Made by a program: the position numbers and the translations under genes. The notes beneath the pieces are model-generated. The model had not been told where the DNA came from. It saw only the letters and a program-made list of their open reading frames with translations, and ran no database searches. A stretch of DNA of 35,395 nucleotides from Gnetum montanum (lineage: Eukaryota; Streptophyta; Gnetopsida; Gnetales; Gnetaceae): positions 76,324-111,718 of the forward strand of contig MNCI01007565.1 of NCBI GenBank assembly GCA_015680685.1, given 5' to 3'. Shown here piece after piece: positions 1-10,861 of the stretch. How positions within the stretch are numbered: the first letter of the stretch is position 1; each line of letters opens with the position of its first letter.

Positions 1-1372
1 AAAATTGGACATTGGCCTTTGGGGTGACCATAGAGATAGACGTTACATTGATATGTGAAATTGGCAGTTGAGTTCTTATTCTTATTATCTTCTACCCTTG
101 GTTTCGATTGTTGCTTGGTGGCCTATCCTATTTCTCGATTTGGCATAGTTCTTCCTCTAATAATGTTGGGATATTCTCCACATATTTCATGTACTCAATC
201 CGTCATCTTATTGATCTTTGCCTCAATTTCATCTAGTGATTGTAGGATTGGCAAAGATGATTCCACCTCCTTCATGATCATGGGAACTTTCAACATTCTC
301 CCATCTGGCCATTTCTCCTTCTTCTTTTTCCATCCTCTTAATATAGTTGATGGGTTCATAGCTCATATAGTTGACCTTGGGCATACATCCCTAGGGTCTC
401 CCTTGTTTCATTACGGAGTCCATCTATGATATGGTACATTAGCCTCTCCTCAGAGAACCCATGGACTAGGTAGTTGTTTAATAGTGCATAATATCTTTCT
501 AAGGCCATGTCCAAGGGTTCATTTTGTGCTTGTTTCCATTCTTGGATTTGTTTCCTCAAAGCTGACACTCTTGCATAGGTTTGATATCTTTCAGTGAAAA
601 GTTCTACCATTATTGGCCAACGTCGAATTGATTGTGGTTTTAGCTACCTATACCATACTTTTGCTTGGCCAACGAGTGTCAGAGGAAAGAGCTTAAGTTT
701 TTGTCACCCATTATCAATATTGTTCCATGTACAAGCATCATAGAAGGCTTGTAAATGATGTTGCGGATCTAAATCATAGCCTCTTGAAAACTTGGGAAAG
801 TTGTTTAAATCAAGCCTAGGTAGATAACTTTCTTTACGATGCATGTAGGATATTCGAATAGCCTCTTGTATAGGTGTTATGATCTTAGTGGCCAGTAGGG
901 GTTCATTGTCACTAAGTAGGTTGTGAGCTTGTGAGTTGGGATGATGTTGCCCTTGTTCATGTTGGCGTTCTTGATTTTCTTTGTGAGCTCAATTTTTAGT
1001 TCTATGCTAATCCCTTGAACGATAGACATTTGTGTCACAATCTGACATTGAAGGAGTAGAGGAAGAGAAGGAACTGTAAAACTCATTATGACTTTTGTAA
1101 GTCTTCCAATCATCCCCAAGTAAGTTCTTGTTAGTTATTGAGAAGGTCCTAGGCCTTTCAGGCCTCCTCGTTCTATGGGATGTCTCATCCTCACTAGAGG
1201 TGTCAAAGTTGGATGACGAGAGTCTTTGAGTATTTTTGGAGTGTTCATAAATGTAGGGGACTCCTGCATAAGGTTGAGTACTCCAGACTTCATCTTCATC
1301 ATCAATTCTATTGGTTCTCCAATGAATTATCTCATTAGTGGTTGTAGGATCATAGTCTTGTGAGAGAGACAT
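1..1372 (-). pseudogene. gag of element A (best preserved gag in the window)
   Basis: Decayed Ty3/gypsy Gag, the capsid/nucleocapsid precursor that packages element RNA into cytoplasmic particles. The chosen ATG at 1372 starts MSLSQ and matches the MYLSQ start of gag in E. From 1372 to about 356 a single frame is kept, broken only by stop codons. It has an acidic/Ser-rich N-terminal stretch (residues 1-120), an Asn/Gln/His-rich spacer, and then the capsid core (about 815-360) with FPKFSRGYDLDPQHHLQAF and HIIDGLRNETRETLGMYAQG. Downstream the frame shifts, and near 1-40 a nucleocapsid knuckle is seen with its second Cys replaced by Tyr (CNVYLYGHPKGQC). The plus-strand frames over this region are antisense shadows. 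Confidence 0.85.
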
Positions 1373-1494
1373 TGTTGTGAAATTGTGTGTGAATTTGTAT
1401 GTGACTTTTTGTAATTATTTCTCCCTAAAAGATATATCGTTAATTCCTATACAGTGACCTTGTATGATATAACTAATCTAGATAACTAGCACCG

Positions 1495-1512
1495 TCCTTG
1501 GCAACGGTGCCA
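1495..1512 (-). other. Primer binding site of element A (tRNA-Asp type)
   Basis: Minus-strand TGGCACCGTTGCCAAGGA starts one base beyond the LTR end. It differs from the complement of the tRNA-Asp 3' end (TGGCGCCGTTGCCGGGGA, from memory) at three positions, all G to A. Confidence 0.8.
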
Positions 1513-2240
1513 ATGATGAGTGGCGAGGTACCCCTACACTCAACCATACGAATATGAACGTTTCATGCACAATCCAATCGAACTCCACAGACGGGCTAGT
1601 TGTGGTATCTAGACAGTTACTCATAGGTCGTAGTTCACTATCTTCCTACCTAGACTAGTATTAGCTTTGTCATGTATGGTTTAGTCCAGAGTGAGGTGTA
1701 TGATGTGGTTTCTAACCTAGTGCTACTCCTAGAGGCAATGGAAAATATCTTGAATTAAGCTAAGAGGAAGAGGGAGAGAGAATCTAAGCTAGCCTAAGTG
1801 CGATGAGCATCCGTTCCTTAAATCATCCATACACATCTTGGATCTCGTGCACAACTACCACTGGGATTACCAAGCGTAGACCCTAGGTACGCTACTAGGT
1901 TACCAAGTAGTCACACTTAAATGCTCGTGATCAAGTCGTACTCATTCCGCATTTAATAGGAGTTTAGGGTAGAAAGATATTAACTAAGAACTTAATAAAT
2001 AACAATAACAATTAAATAATTAAACTAAGTGAATGCTACAATGATGAAGTAATCTCAATCTTTATTTCCGTTCATGTGCATGTCCAAGTACGTCACACTC
2101 GAATAAAGGATGCCGTACAATTACAATCATCACACTGCGAGCATGCATTGAGAAATAATTCTAATTCTAAGAAGGAAAAACTGCAAGAGTTTGGGTAAGG
2201 AACTAAGAACTAATTGCTAGAACAAGGAAAGCTGCCTTTT

Positions 2241-2247
2241 ATTTATA
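2241..2247 (-). promoter_or_regulatory. TATA box of LTR A
   Basis: TATAAAT on the minus strand (atttata on plus), directly downstream of the U3 repeats and about 130 bp from the LTR start. This is the same relative place as in the other LTRs here. Confidence 0.6.
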
Positions 2248-2255
2248 GAAATTGA

Positions 2256-2360
2256 GGCAGGCCGCGATACCGTGTATGCGATATCGCAACTAGGCTCCTA
2301 TATCGCGTACGCTATATCACGTCGGCTGTGATATCACAGTTGTTATATCACAACTAGAAA
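2256..2360 (-). repeat. U3 short-repeat array of LTR A
   Basis: Several imperfect copies of a roughly 20-base unit built on gatatcgcg and gcgtacgc lie just upstream of the TATA box. One copy (around 2302-2320) is nearly palindromic around GCGTACGC. The same array is in the LTR of B at 10862-10950. It may be a promoter or enhancer element; that role is inferred from position only. Confidence 0.6.
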
Positions 2361-2375
2361 ATTTATGACTCATCA

Positions 2376-2626
2376 AGTAAAATCAAAATTAGTTACTTAG
2401 TTGTCTCTCTCCTCCCTTTGTAGAACTAAGACATAAAAACTATAAAAATCATGTACCTCAAGTTTACTTAACCATACAATCATGCTATACAAGTAAGCTT
2501 GGGAAGACAACAATTGATCAATCCATCCTTGTTCCACAAAGGCACATAGTCCTTGGAATTTGACCGAATTGTGTGTGGAAACTTGTATTCGTATGGTTGA
2601 GTGTAGGGATATCTCGCCACTCATCA
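2376..2626 (+). repeat. 3' remnant of the 5' LTR of element B
   Basis: It is colinear with 11395-11661 in the 3' LTR of B (shared stretches include atcaaaattagttacttag and catacaatcatgctatacaa). It ends in tcatca at 2621-2626, immediately before the PBS. The missing left part of the LTR should lie beyond element A. Confidence 0.85.
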
Positions 2627-2627
2627 T

Positions 2628-2645
2628 TGGTGCCATTGCTAGGGA
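2628..2645 (+). other. Primer binding site of element B (tRNA-Asp type)
   Basis: TGGTGCCATTGCTAGGGA begins one base after the LTR. It differs from the expected tRNA-Asp complement by four changes, all C to T or G to A. Confidence 0.8.
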
Positions 2646-2723
2646 CTTTGTTGTTTGTGCGCTAATTAGAACTTAGGAAATCTTTCTCATCATTGGAGCG
2701 AACCCTTAGGGTTGGTTATAAGA

Positions 2724-2751
2724 ATATATATATATATATATATATATATAA
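2724..2751. repeat. (TA)n microsatellite
   Basis: An almost perfect run of about 13 AT/TA dinucleotides in the leader between the PBS and gag of element B. Confidence 0.95.
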
Positions 2752-2776
2752 TACATCGCACACTAAATAGACAATC

Positions 2777-4680
2777 ATGTCTCTTTCTTCATAGGAAAGT
2801 GTTTCACCACCTAGGTCTAATATAGGGAACAATCGAAGGCATAGTACACATGATAATCCACCAGTCTCTCAATAGTTTCGCATGGTATATACCAAACTTT
2901 ACCTTTATCCTCCACTAGGATGAACAACTACATTGGTGAGATTTAGAAGGTAACATAGTGTTACCTCTTGATCGCTCAGTCCCGGGCATGCTTCCTCATG
3001 ATCTCACACAAATTGGTATGCAGCACTTATAGGTAGAGTATGTTGTGCATGTTCATGACTCGAGAGAGTATCGACCCATGGAGGCATAGTGTTAAAGGGA
3101 TTTACAATAGTAGAGATGTCATGAATCCATGAAGGGAAAGTTGTCACAGAATGTCCCACATGTCCTACGCGAAAATGAGGGTGGTGAACCTACCTCAGGC
3201 AGTCACCCACACAATGATGTTCCTCTTGTTGACTTCGGTGAAGGGGTTGTGTATCAGAATATTTACTCAACTATCCATAACCCAGATTTTGGTACCAATA
3301 GACATAAAGGGTTTGAAAAAGAAACATGAACACATGACAAAGATGGACATTTCGATCGTAACCGTGATTAAGGCCACGACCATCGAAGAGAAGGAAGTAG
3401 GCACTGACATGGTGATGGTCCTCCTTCTTCTTCATCATCTACTTCACCCTCTCCTTCAGGATCTAGATGTAGTCACAAAGAAAAAGACCATGATGATAAG
3501 GGTAGATGAAACAAGAGTCATAGACAAAATAGTCGAGAAAGGGACGAGGGCACTCTAGAGAAACACACCGTGAAAGAAGGGAGAGTAGGGAACAACATGG
3601 GCATCATAGATGCCATAGATGAGATGATCATAATGAACCCCTACTCACTACTCAAAGTATGTTAGACATAAATGAGGCCATTAGGATCCAAAAAAGGCAC
3701 CAAAAGGATAGTAGGATCAAGAGATTAGACATGAACAATATCCAATGATTTGAAAGAGGATACAACGCTAATCCTCAAAATCATCTACAAGAATTTCATG
3801 ATGCATGTGCCTTACAAAACATAGAAAATGAATGGCAAAAATTAAAGTCATTTCCATGGATGCTAATCAAAGAAGTAGAAAGCTGGTATCGGTCCTTAGA
3901 ACTAGAATCCATTCATAAGTGGAGTACCATGTTAGAATTATTCAACAATAAGTACCAAACGTACTCCCAAGTGTCCAACCTACGAAAGAAAATCTAAGGT
4001 TGGAAACAAGGAGGAGATGGACCCTTGGATGCTACCATGGGCCAATATTATGCACTATTACATCATTGTCCTAGCCATGGTTATTTGCAGAGGGATCAAC
4101 TATGCCATCTTGTAGATGGGCCTAGGCATGAAACGCGAAGAACCCTTGGGACTTATGCCCAAGGAAGACTATATGAGCTTAGGACCCATCAAGTATAAAG
4201 ATTATTGGAGCAAGTTGCTAAAGAGGAAGGTGAGTTCTAGAAAAGAGAAAGTGTGGAGGGATATAATAGAGATCCTTCCCTCTAAAAGAAGGGAGTAAGA
4301 TTTTGTGACGATGAAGAAGAGTCACCACTCGAAGAGATGGTGAATAGGAAAAATTTTCCCATTCTAAAACTTATATCGAAAGTATCAGCAAAGGTGAACC
4401 AAATGTGGGACTTCCTAGATGATAAATTTCAAACCGTTCTCAAAATAGTAGAGGAGTCTAGAGAGCAAGGTAGTGACCAGGAAAAGAAAAAAAAAGAGAT
4501 AAGAAGAATATGCACGTAACAAGGGTAAGGATAAAGTTTTCATCATCGAAGAGGTTGTGGATTCAGATATATACAATGATAGTGGATGCGAGATATGCCA
4601 ATACAACCATCCTAAGGGATGTTGCCATGTAATCTCACATCTGTAGGAGACTAGGGTGTATGCACTCAACCCATGATTAA
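2777..4680 (+). pseudogene. gag of element B
   Basis: Decayed Gag. The likely start is the ATG at 2777 (MSLSS, then a stop), comparable with MSLSQ in A. A charged, Asp/His/Arg-rich spacer with a serine run follows (about 3330-3600). The capsid core lies at about 3730-4190 (LDMNNIQ, RGYNANPQNHLQEFHDAC, TLGTYAQGRLYEL), then a Lys/Glu-rich segment (4337-4510). The nucleocapsid knuckle is CEICQYNHPKGCC at 4587-4625, with CX2CX3HX4C spacing intact. There are many stops and at least two frameshifts, so no functional product is expected. It is homologous to the gags of A, D and E. Confidence 0.85.
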
Positions 4681-5240
4681 ACAAAAGGCAAACACCCCGA
4701 AGGTTACCTTATCCTCAAGGTAACCCAAGGTAGTTCCACCAACCCTTAACATATTATCCTAGTGGAACTCCACCACAACCAATTGAGCTGTATCAACAGT
4801 GGCAATACCCATAATCATGGGGAATGCCACTACCACGGCAACAGTATCCTTGCCAGCAACCTAACTCGTATGGATATTACGTGCAGCAGCTAATCTCTCC
4901 ACGTGACTCTATTGGTCATGTCACTTCTCAACCTCACTACCAAACCCATGAGTACTATAGGACTCCCTCTCATAGGGGTGATGTTCCATAGACATAGTAT
5001 CCTTCTCATCTGGATGCATCTCTTCCACCCATATCTCCATTACCACCTGCTCTAGCTATGCAGGGTGAACTCCCTGCCTAGCCACAGTAACATAATGCTA
5101 TAGGGGTTGTTAACTCTCAATCTACTATTGGTTCTGATAACTACATGAAGAAAAGACCTTTCTTCAGAACCAACAGTCCAACTAAGCCCTTGTAATCCCA
5201 AGCGGCTAATCCTTTAGATTCCTCATTACCAATCAAAACT
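4681..5240 (+). other. Pro/Tyr/Gln-rich linker between nucleocapsid and protease
   Basis: The translation is low-complexity and rich in P, Y, Q, S and T, broken by many stops. It includes the conserved string YGYYVQQLIS (about 4870-4899), which reappears in element E near 20217-20246. Such a linker is expected between the Gag and Pol parts of an Athila polyprotein. No domain is recognised. Confidence 0.55.
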
Positions 5241-5575
5241 TTGGAACTCCCTTCAAGCCAAACACCATGCCCAACACATACGATCATGTTAACTCATGTC
5301 ATCACCGATTGGATTAAGGTCGACCATCTTCCTAGGAAATTTTCTAATCCTGGAAGTTCTCATATATATTTACAAATCGCTGGGAACAAACCATGCAAAA
5401 CTCTTTTGGATTTAGGTTCCAATGTCAACTTAATCTCTCAAGAAATGTACAAAGCCTAGAACCTGCCTCCACTAAAAAAGAGTAACAGTCATTTAGAGTT
5501 GGCTGATGAGTCCATCACTATCTCATTAGGGCTAGTGGAGGGCATTGTTACCACTGTTTGTGGGTGGTTGTAACC
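5241..5575 (+). pseudogene. Aspartic protease domain of element B
   Basis: Retropepsin-type protease that would cut the Gag-Pol polyprotein inside the particle. The active-site loop reads DLGSNVNLIS (D-L-G-S at 5409-5420); D-L-G-A/S is the usual form in this lineage, in place of the D-T/S-G of other retroelements. It is preceded by HIYLQIAGNKPCKTLL and followed by a recognisable LELADESITI strand segment before more stops. A stop after MYKA (5457-5459) interrupts the domain. The frame then continues into a linker up to RT. Confidence 0.75.
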
Positions 5576-6050
5576 TGCTGACTTACTAGTGATTCAAGTG
5601 AACAACAGTAAGGAGCACTTTCCAATCATAATGGAAAGAGCATGGCTAAGCACAGTTGACGTGCACCTAGGAATCTGTAATCTTTCCCTCGAAATATCGA
5701 AAGAAAATATGTTTGAAAAGATTGAGAAGAAGAAAGTTTCATGCATCGCATATAGTGACACAAGGTGTAATTGCATGCAGAATTCATGGTTTGTGCAAAA
5801 TTTAACATTGCTTGCATGCAATCAGTGTGCACAAGTGACTAATATACAAAGGTGCCTGTATGCAGTAGCCACAAGACAAGAAGACACCTAGTGGTTGACA
5901 ACTGATTAAGAGAGCAGTTCAACTATATGCATGGAACCAACTGAGGGTTTGACTTGCGCTTACATCAATAGCATAAACACATTAGAACAATTCCATTGCC
6001 AACTTCCAAGTCTTGACATTGAAAATATCAACTAGGGAAAGTTGGAAATC
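5576..6050 (+). other. Protease-RT linker of element B
   Basis: A partly open stretch (5589-5891 is free of stops) with no recognised domain. It contains a Cys-rich segment and the string VATRQEDT. A related string (VVATK, then KDTQWLENE) occurs in E near 20840-20885, the last point where E still parallels B before pol is missing. Confidence 0.5.
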
Positions 6051-7000
6051 CCTGATAAGTTTAAGCAGGAGCCCCTTGAGTTAAAACCATTGCCCACCAA
6101 AATGGGGTATACACATCTCAAGAATGGAAAGCCAGTAACTATTAATGCGAAGCTCGCTCCTCAACAGAAAGAGAGATTACTAAAGGTGATAAAAAAATGG
6201 TCAAAAGCCTTCACTTGATCATATCCCAAATTAACTAGGATATGCTAGCATAGAATTTACACCGATACCTCCATGAAGGCTCAACGACAACTGCAAAGGT
6301 GACTTAACCCAAAGCTTAAGCAAGTTGTTAAGGAAGAAATTGAACAGCTTCTAAAAGCTATATTCATATACCCCATTGCTAATAGTAAATGGGTTAGTCC
6401 CTTAGTTATTGTGTCCAAAAAGGGAGGTAAATGGAGGATGTGCATAGATTTTAGGTTACTAAATATGGTAACATTCAATGATCACTTTCCATTGCCATTC
6501 ATCGACCAAGTCTTAGAAACCACTGTAGGGCATCGCTACTATAGTTTTCTGGATGGGTACAGTGGGTACAACCAAATACAAATAGCCTTAGAAGACCAAG
6601 CCAAGACTATGTTCACCAATCCTTGGGGAAAATTTGCATACAAACAGATGCCATTTGGCTTGTGCAATGCCCCTACAATGTTTCAATGATTAGTTTTAAG
6701 CATATTCTAGCAATAGATAGGAAATGGTGTGGAAGTCTTCATGGATGACTTCTCCACTTATGGAGCAAACTTCAATCAAGCCTTAGACCGGTTAGAGCAA
6801 GTACTAAAGTGATGTGTAGAAACCAATTTAAGGCTCAATTGGAAAAAAATCCATTTAATGGTCCAAGAAGGCATCATATTAGGGCATAAGATTTTGCAAA
6901 TAGGGATAGAGGTAGACCCCAAAAATATCAAATTTTATCTAAGGAATCACTCAACAACCTGAAACTATAAAGATATTTGGTCATTCCTTGGACACACTAG
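6051..7000 (+). pseudogene. Reverse transcriptase domain of element B
   Basis: RNA-dependent DNA polymerase domain of a Ty3/gypsy Pol. Visible in order: the N-terminal segment with KWVSPLVIVSKKGG, RMCIDFRLLNMVT, motif A in FLDGYSGYNQI, the fingers/palm segment KQMPFGLCNAPTMFQ, and motif C as FMDD at 6738-6749. The catalytic aspartates are all present. The thumb/connection start (LNWKKIHLMVQEGIILGHKI) is also intact. From at least 6363 the frame is uninterrupted by indels into RNase H and integrase. The damage is stops, for example a TGA at 6687-6689 and two TAGs shortly after. The FLDGYSGYNQI form is typical of Athila/Tat elements. Confidence 0.92.
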
Positions 7001-7620
7001 TTAGTACAAAAGGTTTATTGAGAACTTTTCAAAGGTTGCAAAACCATTGGTTGAACTAATGAAAAAGGATGTACCTTTCGAATGAATCAAGGAATGCGAA
7101 CTAGCTTTCCAAACTTTAAAACTGAAGCTCGTAGAAATACCCATACTACAAGCTCCTGACTGGTCTAGCCCATTCCACATAATGACTGATGCATCCAACT
7201 ATGCTTTAGGAGTCGTACTTACATAGTTAAATGACCAAAAACATCCTTATTACATCCACTGTGGAAGTAGGAGTATTGTTGGCGCACAACTTAACTACAC
7301 CACAATAGAGAAAGAATTAATGGCTATAGTGTTTGCACTAGAAAAATTTAGGCACTATGTCTTGGGCTATAAGATATTCGTGCACATGGATTATAGTGCA
7401 ATAAGGTTCCTAATGAATAAAACAACTATGAGCCCTCACATCATATGATGGCTCGTAATCTTACAAGAGTTCGATGTTATAATGATTGATCGAAAAGGCA
7501 CCGAGGATGTAGTTGTTGATCATTTATCTCAGTTGCGATGGGACAATAAAGAAGATGAGGATCCAATTTCTAATCACTTCCCCGATGAACTCCTCTTTGC
7601 AGGTGCAGTGACTAATTAAT
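7001..7620 (+). pseudogene. RNase H domain of element B
   Basis: RNase H of the Pol polyprotein, which degrades the RNA strand during reverse transcription. Landmarks are RFIENFSKVAKPLVELMKK (RT-RNase H connection), TDASNYALGVVL with the first catalytic Asp at 7188-7190, EKELMAIVFALEKFRHYV (Glu), and MDYSAIRFLMN (Asp). DHLSQL near the end is the usual boundary with integrase. There are stops at about 7083, 7224, 7446 and 7617, all without a frame change. It is continuous with RT upstream and integrase downstream. Confidence 0.88.
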
Positions 7621-8720
7621 TGACCACGGAAGAAAACTGGTATAGTAGTATTCTTACCTATCTCCTTACACAAAAAACATCACAAGAGTTAGATGCTAAA
7701 AAGAAACAACAGTTTCTTCACCGAGCTAAGTATTTTATGAAGATCAATGGGCAACTTTATAAAGCATGTCCTAATGGCTTAGTTCAATGGTGTGTTCCTA
7801 GTATAAATCAACTGTGAGTTCTCCAAGATGCTCATGAGGGTCCTTGTGGGGGTCATTATGTTGGGAGACGAACAACCATTAGAATCCTACTTGTAGGATA
7901 TTATTGGCCTACACTGTTTCGGGATGCCCATCATTTCATCTAATCTTGTGAGCATTGTCAATGTGATGGGGGAATGACTTCTAGAATGGAGGGTCCACAA
8001 CAATGGATTCAACCTTTAGAACCATTCGACATATGAGGAATTGATTTTATGGGGCCTATTACATCAATGTCCAATGGAAAAGCCTACATTGTTGTTGTTG
8101 TTGACTACTTTACAAAATGGATAGAAGTAGCTGCTGTTAAGGATTGTACATCATCTACAATTGCACGATTTGTTCAACAATAAATTGTAAACAAGTTTGG
8201 CATGCCACATGCACTTATTTCAAACAATGGTACACACTTCATAGGTACAACTTTTTAAAAGTTGATGCAATGCTTAGGGGTTGAGCACAAACTAACTACA
8301 CCATACCAACCTCAAGCAAATAATCAAGCTAAGGTCACCAATAGCGAGATTACAAAAATATTGACAAGAACTATTAACAAGTATAGGAGAGATTGGAGCA
8401 CCAAATTGAATGATGCTCTTTGGGCATACCTCTCCACATGGAAACTTCCTATACGCTACTCTCGCTAGGAGTTAGTGTCCAAAAAAATTTCAACGCTTCC
8501 CATTCAGGAAAAACTTTGTACACTATCTATGGCATGTGATCTAAACCTTGACCTTGATCTAGCATAAAAAGAACAATTAATGATCCTTAACTTGCTAGAT
8601 GAGAATCGATTAGCTACCCTATCATCTAATGAATTGCACAAGGCCTTCAATAAACAATGTCATGACCTAGAAATTAGGAAAGTTAAATATCAACTAGGAG
8701 ATAAGGTTCTATACTGGAAT
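7621..8720 (+). pseudogene. Integrase of element B, catalytic triad damaged
   Basis: DDE integrase that would insert the cDNA. The N-terminal HHCC zinc motif is present (HEGPCGGH, then CEHC near 7830-7960). The core begins at GIDFMGP with the first Asp at 8043-8045. The second Asp is Asn (ISNNGTHF, 8223-8225), and the catalytic Glu is Lys (QAKVTNSE, 8331-8333). Both are single-residue changes explained by G-to-A mutation. Stops at 7815, 7941, 8034, 8181, 8256 and 8466 keep the same frame. A Lys-rich C-terminal region without a chromodomain (8470-8720, KVKYQLGDKVLYW) follows, as in Athila. It is not functional as it stands. Confidence 0.9.
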
Positions 8721-8952
8721 CCCACACACGTGCTGCACTAAATTTCAAGCATTGTGGGAAGGATCTTATATTATTTATGCAACTTTTCCTTTAGGGGTCA
8801 TGATGATTTACATACTTGAGAGTTTAGATAAGAAATTGTTGGTCAACATCCAACAAACCAAACCTTTCCATGAGCTTAGAACAACCAGTACCAATACTAC
8901 CTCTGTTGGTGGACAACCATGCTTGTTATTTCGGATCTTCTCCTTCCAACTT

Positions 8953-8968
8953 AGTTGTGGGGGAGATG
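8953..8968 (+). other. Internal polypurine-tract-like motif at the end of pol (element B)
   Basis: agttgtgggggagatg lies just after the last pol-like coding sequence and about 1.9 kb upstream of the true PPT. Equivalent motifs lie at 21268-21283 (E) and 35253-35270 (G, minus). Confidence 0.5.
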
Positions 8969-10837
8969 GCCACCAATGCTAACCATTCTAAGCCCTTAGC
9001 TCTATTTTTTTTGTATTTTTTTTACACATTTATTTTCAATTTTATTTATTTTTGTTTTACATCATCATTTACATTTTTTTCTATTTCTTTATTTGATTTA
9101 CTTTCATTCGTCATACAATAAGTGCTCATGATGGTGGATTGTATCATAATGATGTTGGTTGCTAATGTTTGGTTTTTACCTTTGATTTTCAATGTTGATA
9201 CTATGATATGGTTCTTTTGATAAAATAGGCAATGAGTTCACACCGTCCATTCCTCCATTCAACTCTATGGTCTCCCTTGATTTTGGAACTGTACTATCCC
9301 TTTTTCTAAATAAACTTATTAATGAATTTGTGGCTTTGAATTCTTCAATCCGAGGAAGGATTCAATGGTTGAAAAGGGTGTGACTTCAAGTGGATTCGAT
9401 GCATGTGTGCTAGCTATTCTCTTGGGTACTTGGATGCTTTTCATGGTTTCTCTACCATTCCACCAATGACCAAAAATCAGGAAGTCAAATAAATCAAATA
9501 AGCCTTTGCATGGTGTGGTTCTCACGAAAAAAAAACTGGTGAGAATTCAAAGAATACCCCTTAGACATAATAAAGAAATCTGGGCTACAAGCACTGGTTA
9601 TGGCACTGGAAAGATATGTTACCCATGTCTGAAGGTTCCCTCTAACTAAGGTCCTTTCTCACTTCCTACTTCTCCATCTCGCTCTCCTTGGAATGGTGGT
9701 GACTCTTTGGGAAAGCATTCTTGTTGCTTCAAGGGGATGGATTGGCCAAGTGTATTGATGCGAGGTCACTGACTATGGTTGGTTTGAGTCCAAATTAGGA
9801 ATGAGTTCTACTTAGTCATCTTAACCATAAAATACACAAGGGACTTTACACAACCTTGCTCGTGCGATTTCATTCCATTTTCTACTCTCCATCTTTCTTC
9901 CCATTTTCCACCTCATTGCTAGTTTTATGATTAGTTTATCTCCTGGTTGACGCATTGTTATTTTTTGGTAAATTCTTGTGGGTCAATCTTTAACCATTAT
10001 TTCCATATGTCATTCTTAGAGCCTATGGACTCTTTGGTTTGTGGGTTTTTCAGGGCATAAAGGGCATGAGCCTGCTTTGGGGAGGACCCACTAACATTTC
10101 TTGATGATTCAATTGTTAAATTCTTCTCCTTAAACATTTCTTGCAATCAGAAATTTCTCATTTCATACCCATCCATGGCATCCATTTTATTGGCATCGTC
10201 GTTGTTATTTTTCCAATTTTTCTTGTTCCCTATACTTTTCCACCCTATTACTACTGGAGGTTCGCTCTTAGTCGTGGGGGCCTTGTCATAAATTTTTCCA
10301 TTCTACTACTTATATCACCCCTACACCTTGGGTAGTTATCAGTGATAAACCTCTAACCTAGTTTCTGCCATAACCACAACCCAACCAATGCGCTTTATAT
10401 CAAGGCAAGGTATCAACTGCATTATGGTTTACTTATCCTTTCTCATTCGTGACTATGTTGTATGTGTATATGGAAATTACACAAACTATGGATTGGGGTA
10501 GGAGGAAGCACTCGGGATGGATTTGAGCTAGGGTGTTTACGCTGGGAACAAGTTTGGTCGCGTGGCTATGGATAAACAATGGAAGGCATAATCACAATGT
10601 TAGCAGCAATGTGCCTTATTTTCATTACTCTTTCTTCAAGTTGTTGGATGAGGGTCTAGATGTCATCTATGTATAGTGTTCACCACAAAGTGTGTAAACA
10701 CCAATGTTGTAATATGTTTGTCTATTCATTCACCGGGCACTTTGAGTCTATTATTCCTTGTCGCTATTAGTTCTCATTCAATCTATAATCCCATACCTTC
10801 CCAATATTTTGTAAGGAACTCAAGGATGAGTTTTCAT
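8969..10837 (+). other. Long 3' non-coding region of element B
   Basis: No convincing ORF. The 9350-9650 part is conserved with 21700-22050 in E and, on the minus strand, 34490-34810 in G. Shared strings are gcatggtgtggttctcacg/ttccat, gctacaagcactrgttatgg and gacatgttacccatg (with variants). A second PPT-like motif, ctcttagtcgtgggggcc, sits at 10263-10280 and resembles 28923-28940 in H. The 10290-10837 part is where H carries its 3' ORF; B has only about 550 bp there and nothing recognisable. Confidence 0.65.
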
Positions 10838-10852
10838 TCAGTCATGGAGGTA
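10838..10852 (+). other. 3' polypurine tract of element B
   Basis: tcagtcatggaggta immediately precedes the LTR start. The same motif (agtcatgggggta or agtcattggggta) precedes the 3' LTRs of H and E. It primes plus-strand DNA synthesis in LTR elements. Confidence 0.75.
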
Positions 10853-10861
10853 TGATGAGCC

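Larger units (their letters stand above)
1..2375 (-). mobile_element. Element A: Athila-like LTR retrotransposon, partial (5' LTR, PBS, gag)
   Basis: Minus-strand Ty3/gypsy-type element that reads leftward from 2375 and leaves the window at position 1. In order on the minus strand it shows an LTR (2375 to 1514), a tRNA-Asp-like primer binding site, a leader, and a gag that reaches the zinc knuckle at the window edge. The bases just right of its LTR (from 2376) continue an LTR of element B, so A sits inside B's 5' LTR. The expected 5-base target duplication is agtaa (2376-2380); its partner lies off the left edge. Whether A carried pol cannot be seen. Confidence 0.85.
1514..2375 (-). repeat. 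5' LTR of element A
   Basis: About 862 bp bounded by tgatga at 1514 and tcatca at 2370-2375, the inverted termini shared by all Athila-like LTRs in this window. Read on the minus strand it has a short-repeat U3 (2256-2360), a TATA box (2241-2247), and a U5 ending next to the primer binding site. It closely resembles the 3' LTR of B (10853-11661), including the gatatcgcg-type U3 repeats. Confidence 0.85.

Noticed and set aside
55-429. 124-codon plus-strand ORF
   Set aside because: Antisense to the gag of element A, whose minus-strand translation matches the gags of B, D and E.
2696-2760. aacccttagggttgg, considered as telomere-like repeat
   Set aside because: There is only one imperfect unit beside a (TA)n tract; no tandem TTTAGGG array.
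3151-3558. 135-codon plus-strand ORF in the B leader
   Set aside because: An alternative frame over the charged gag spacer; the parallel frame gives the Ser- and Asp/His/Arg-rich translation shared with other gags.
8470-8720. Possible chromodomain after integrase
   Set aside because: Only a short basic C-terminal region is readable; no chromodomain motif, in agreement with the Athila branch.
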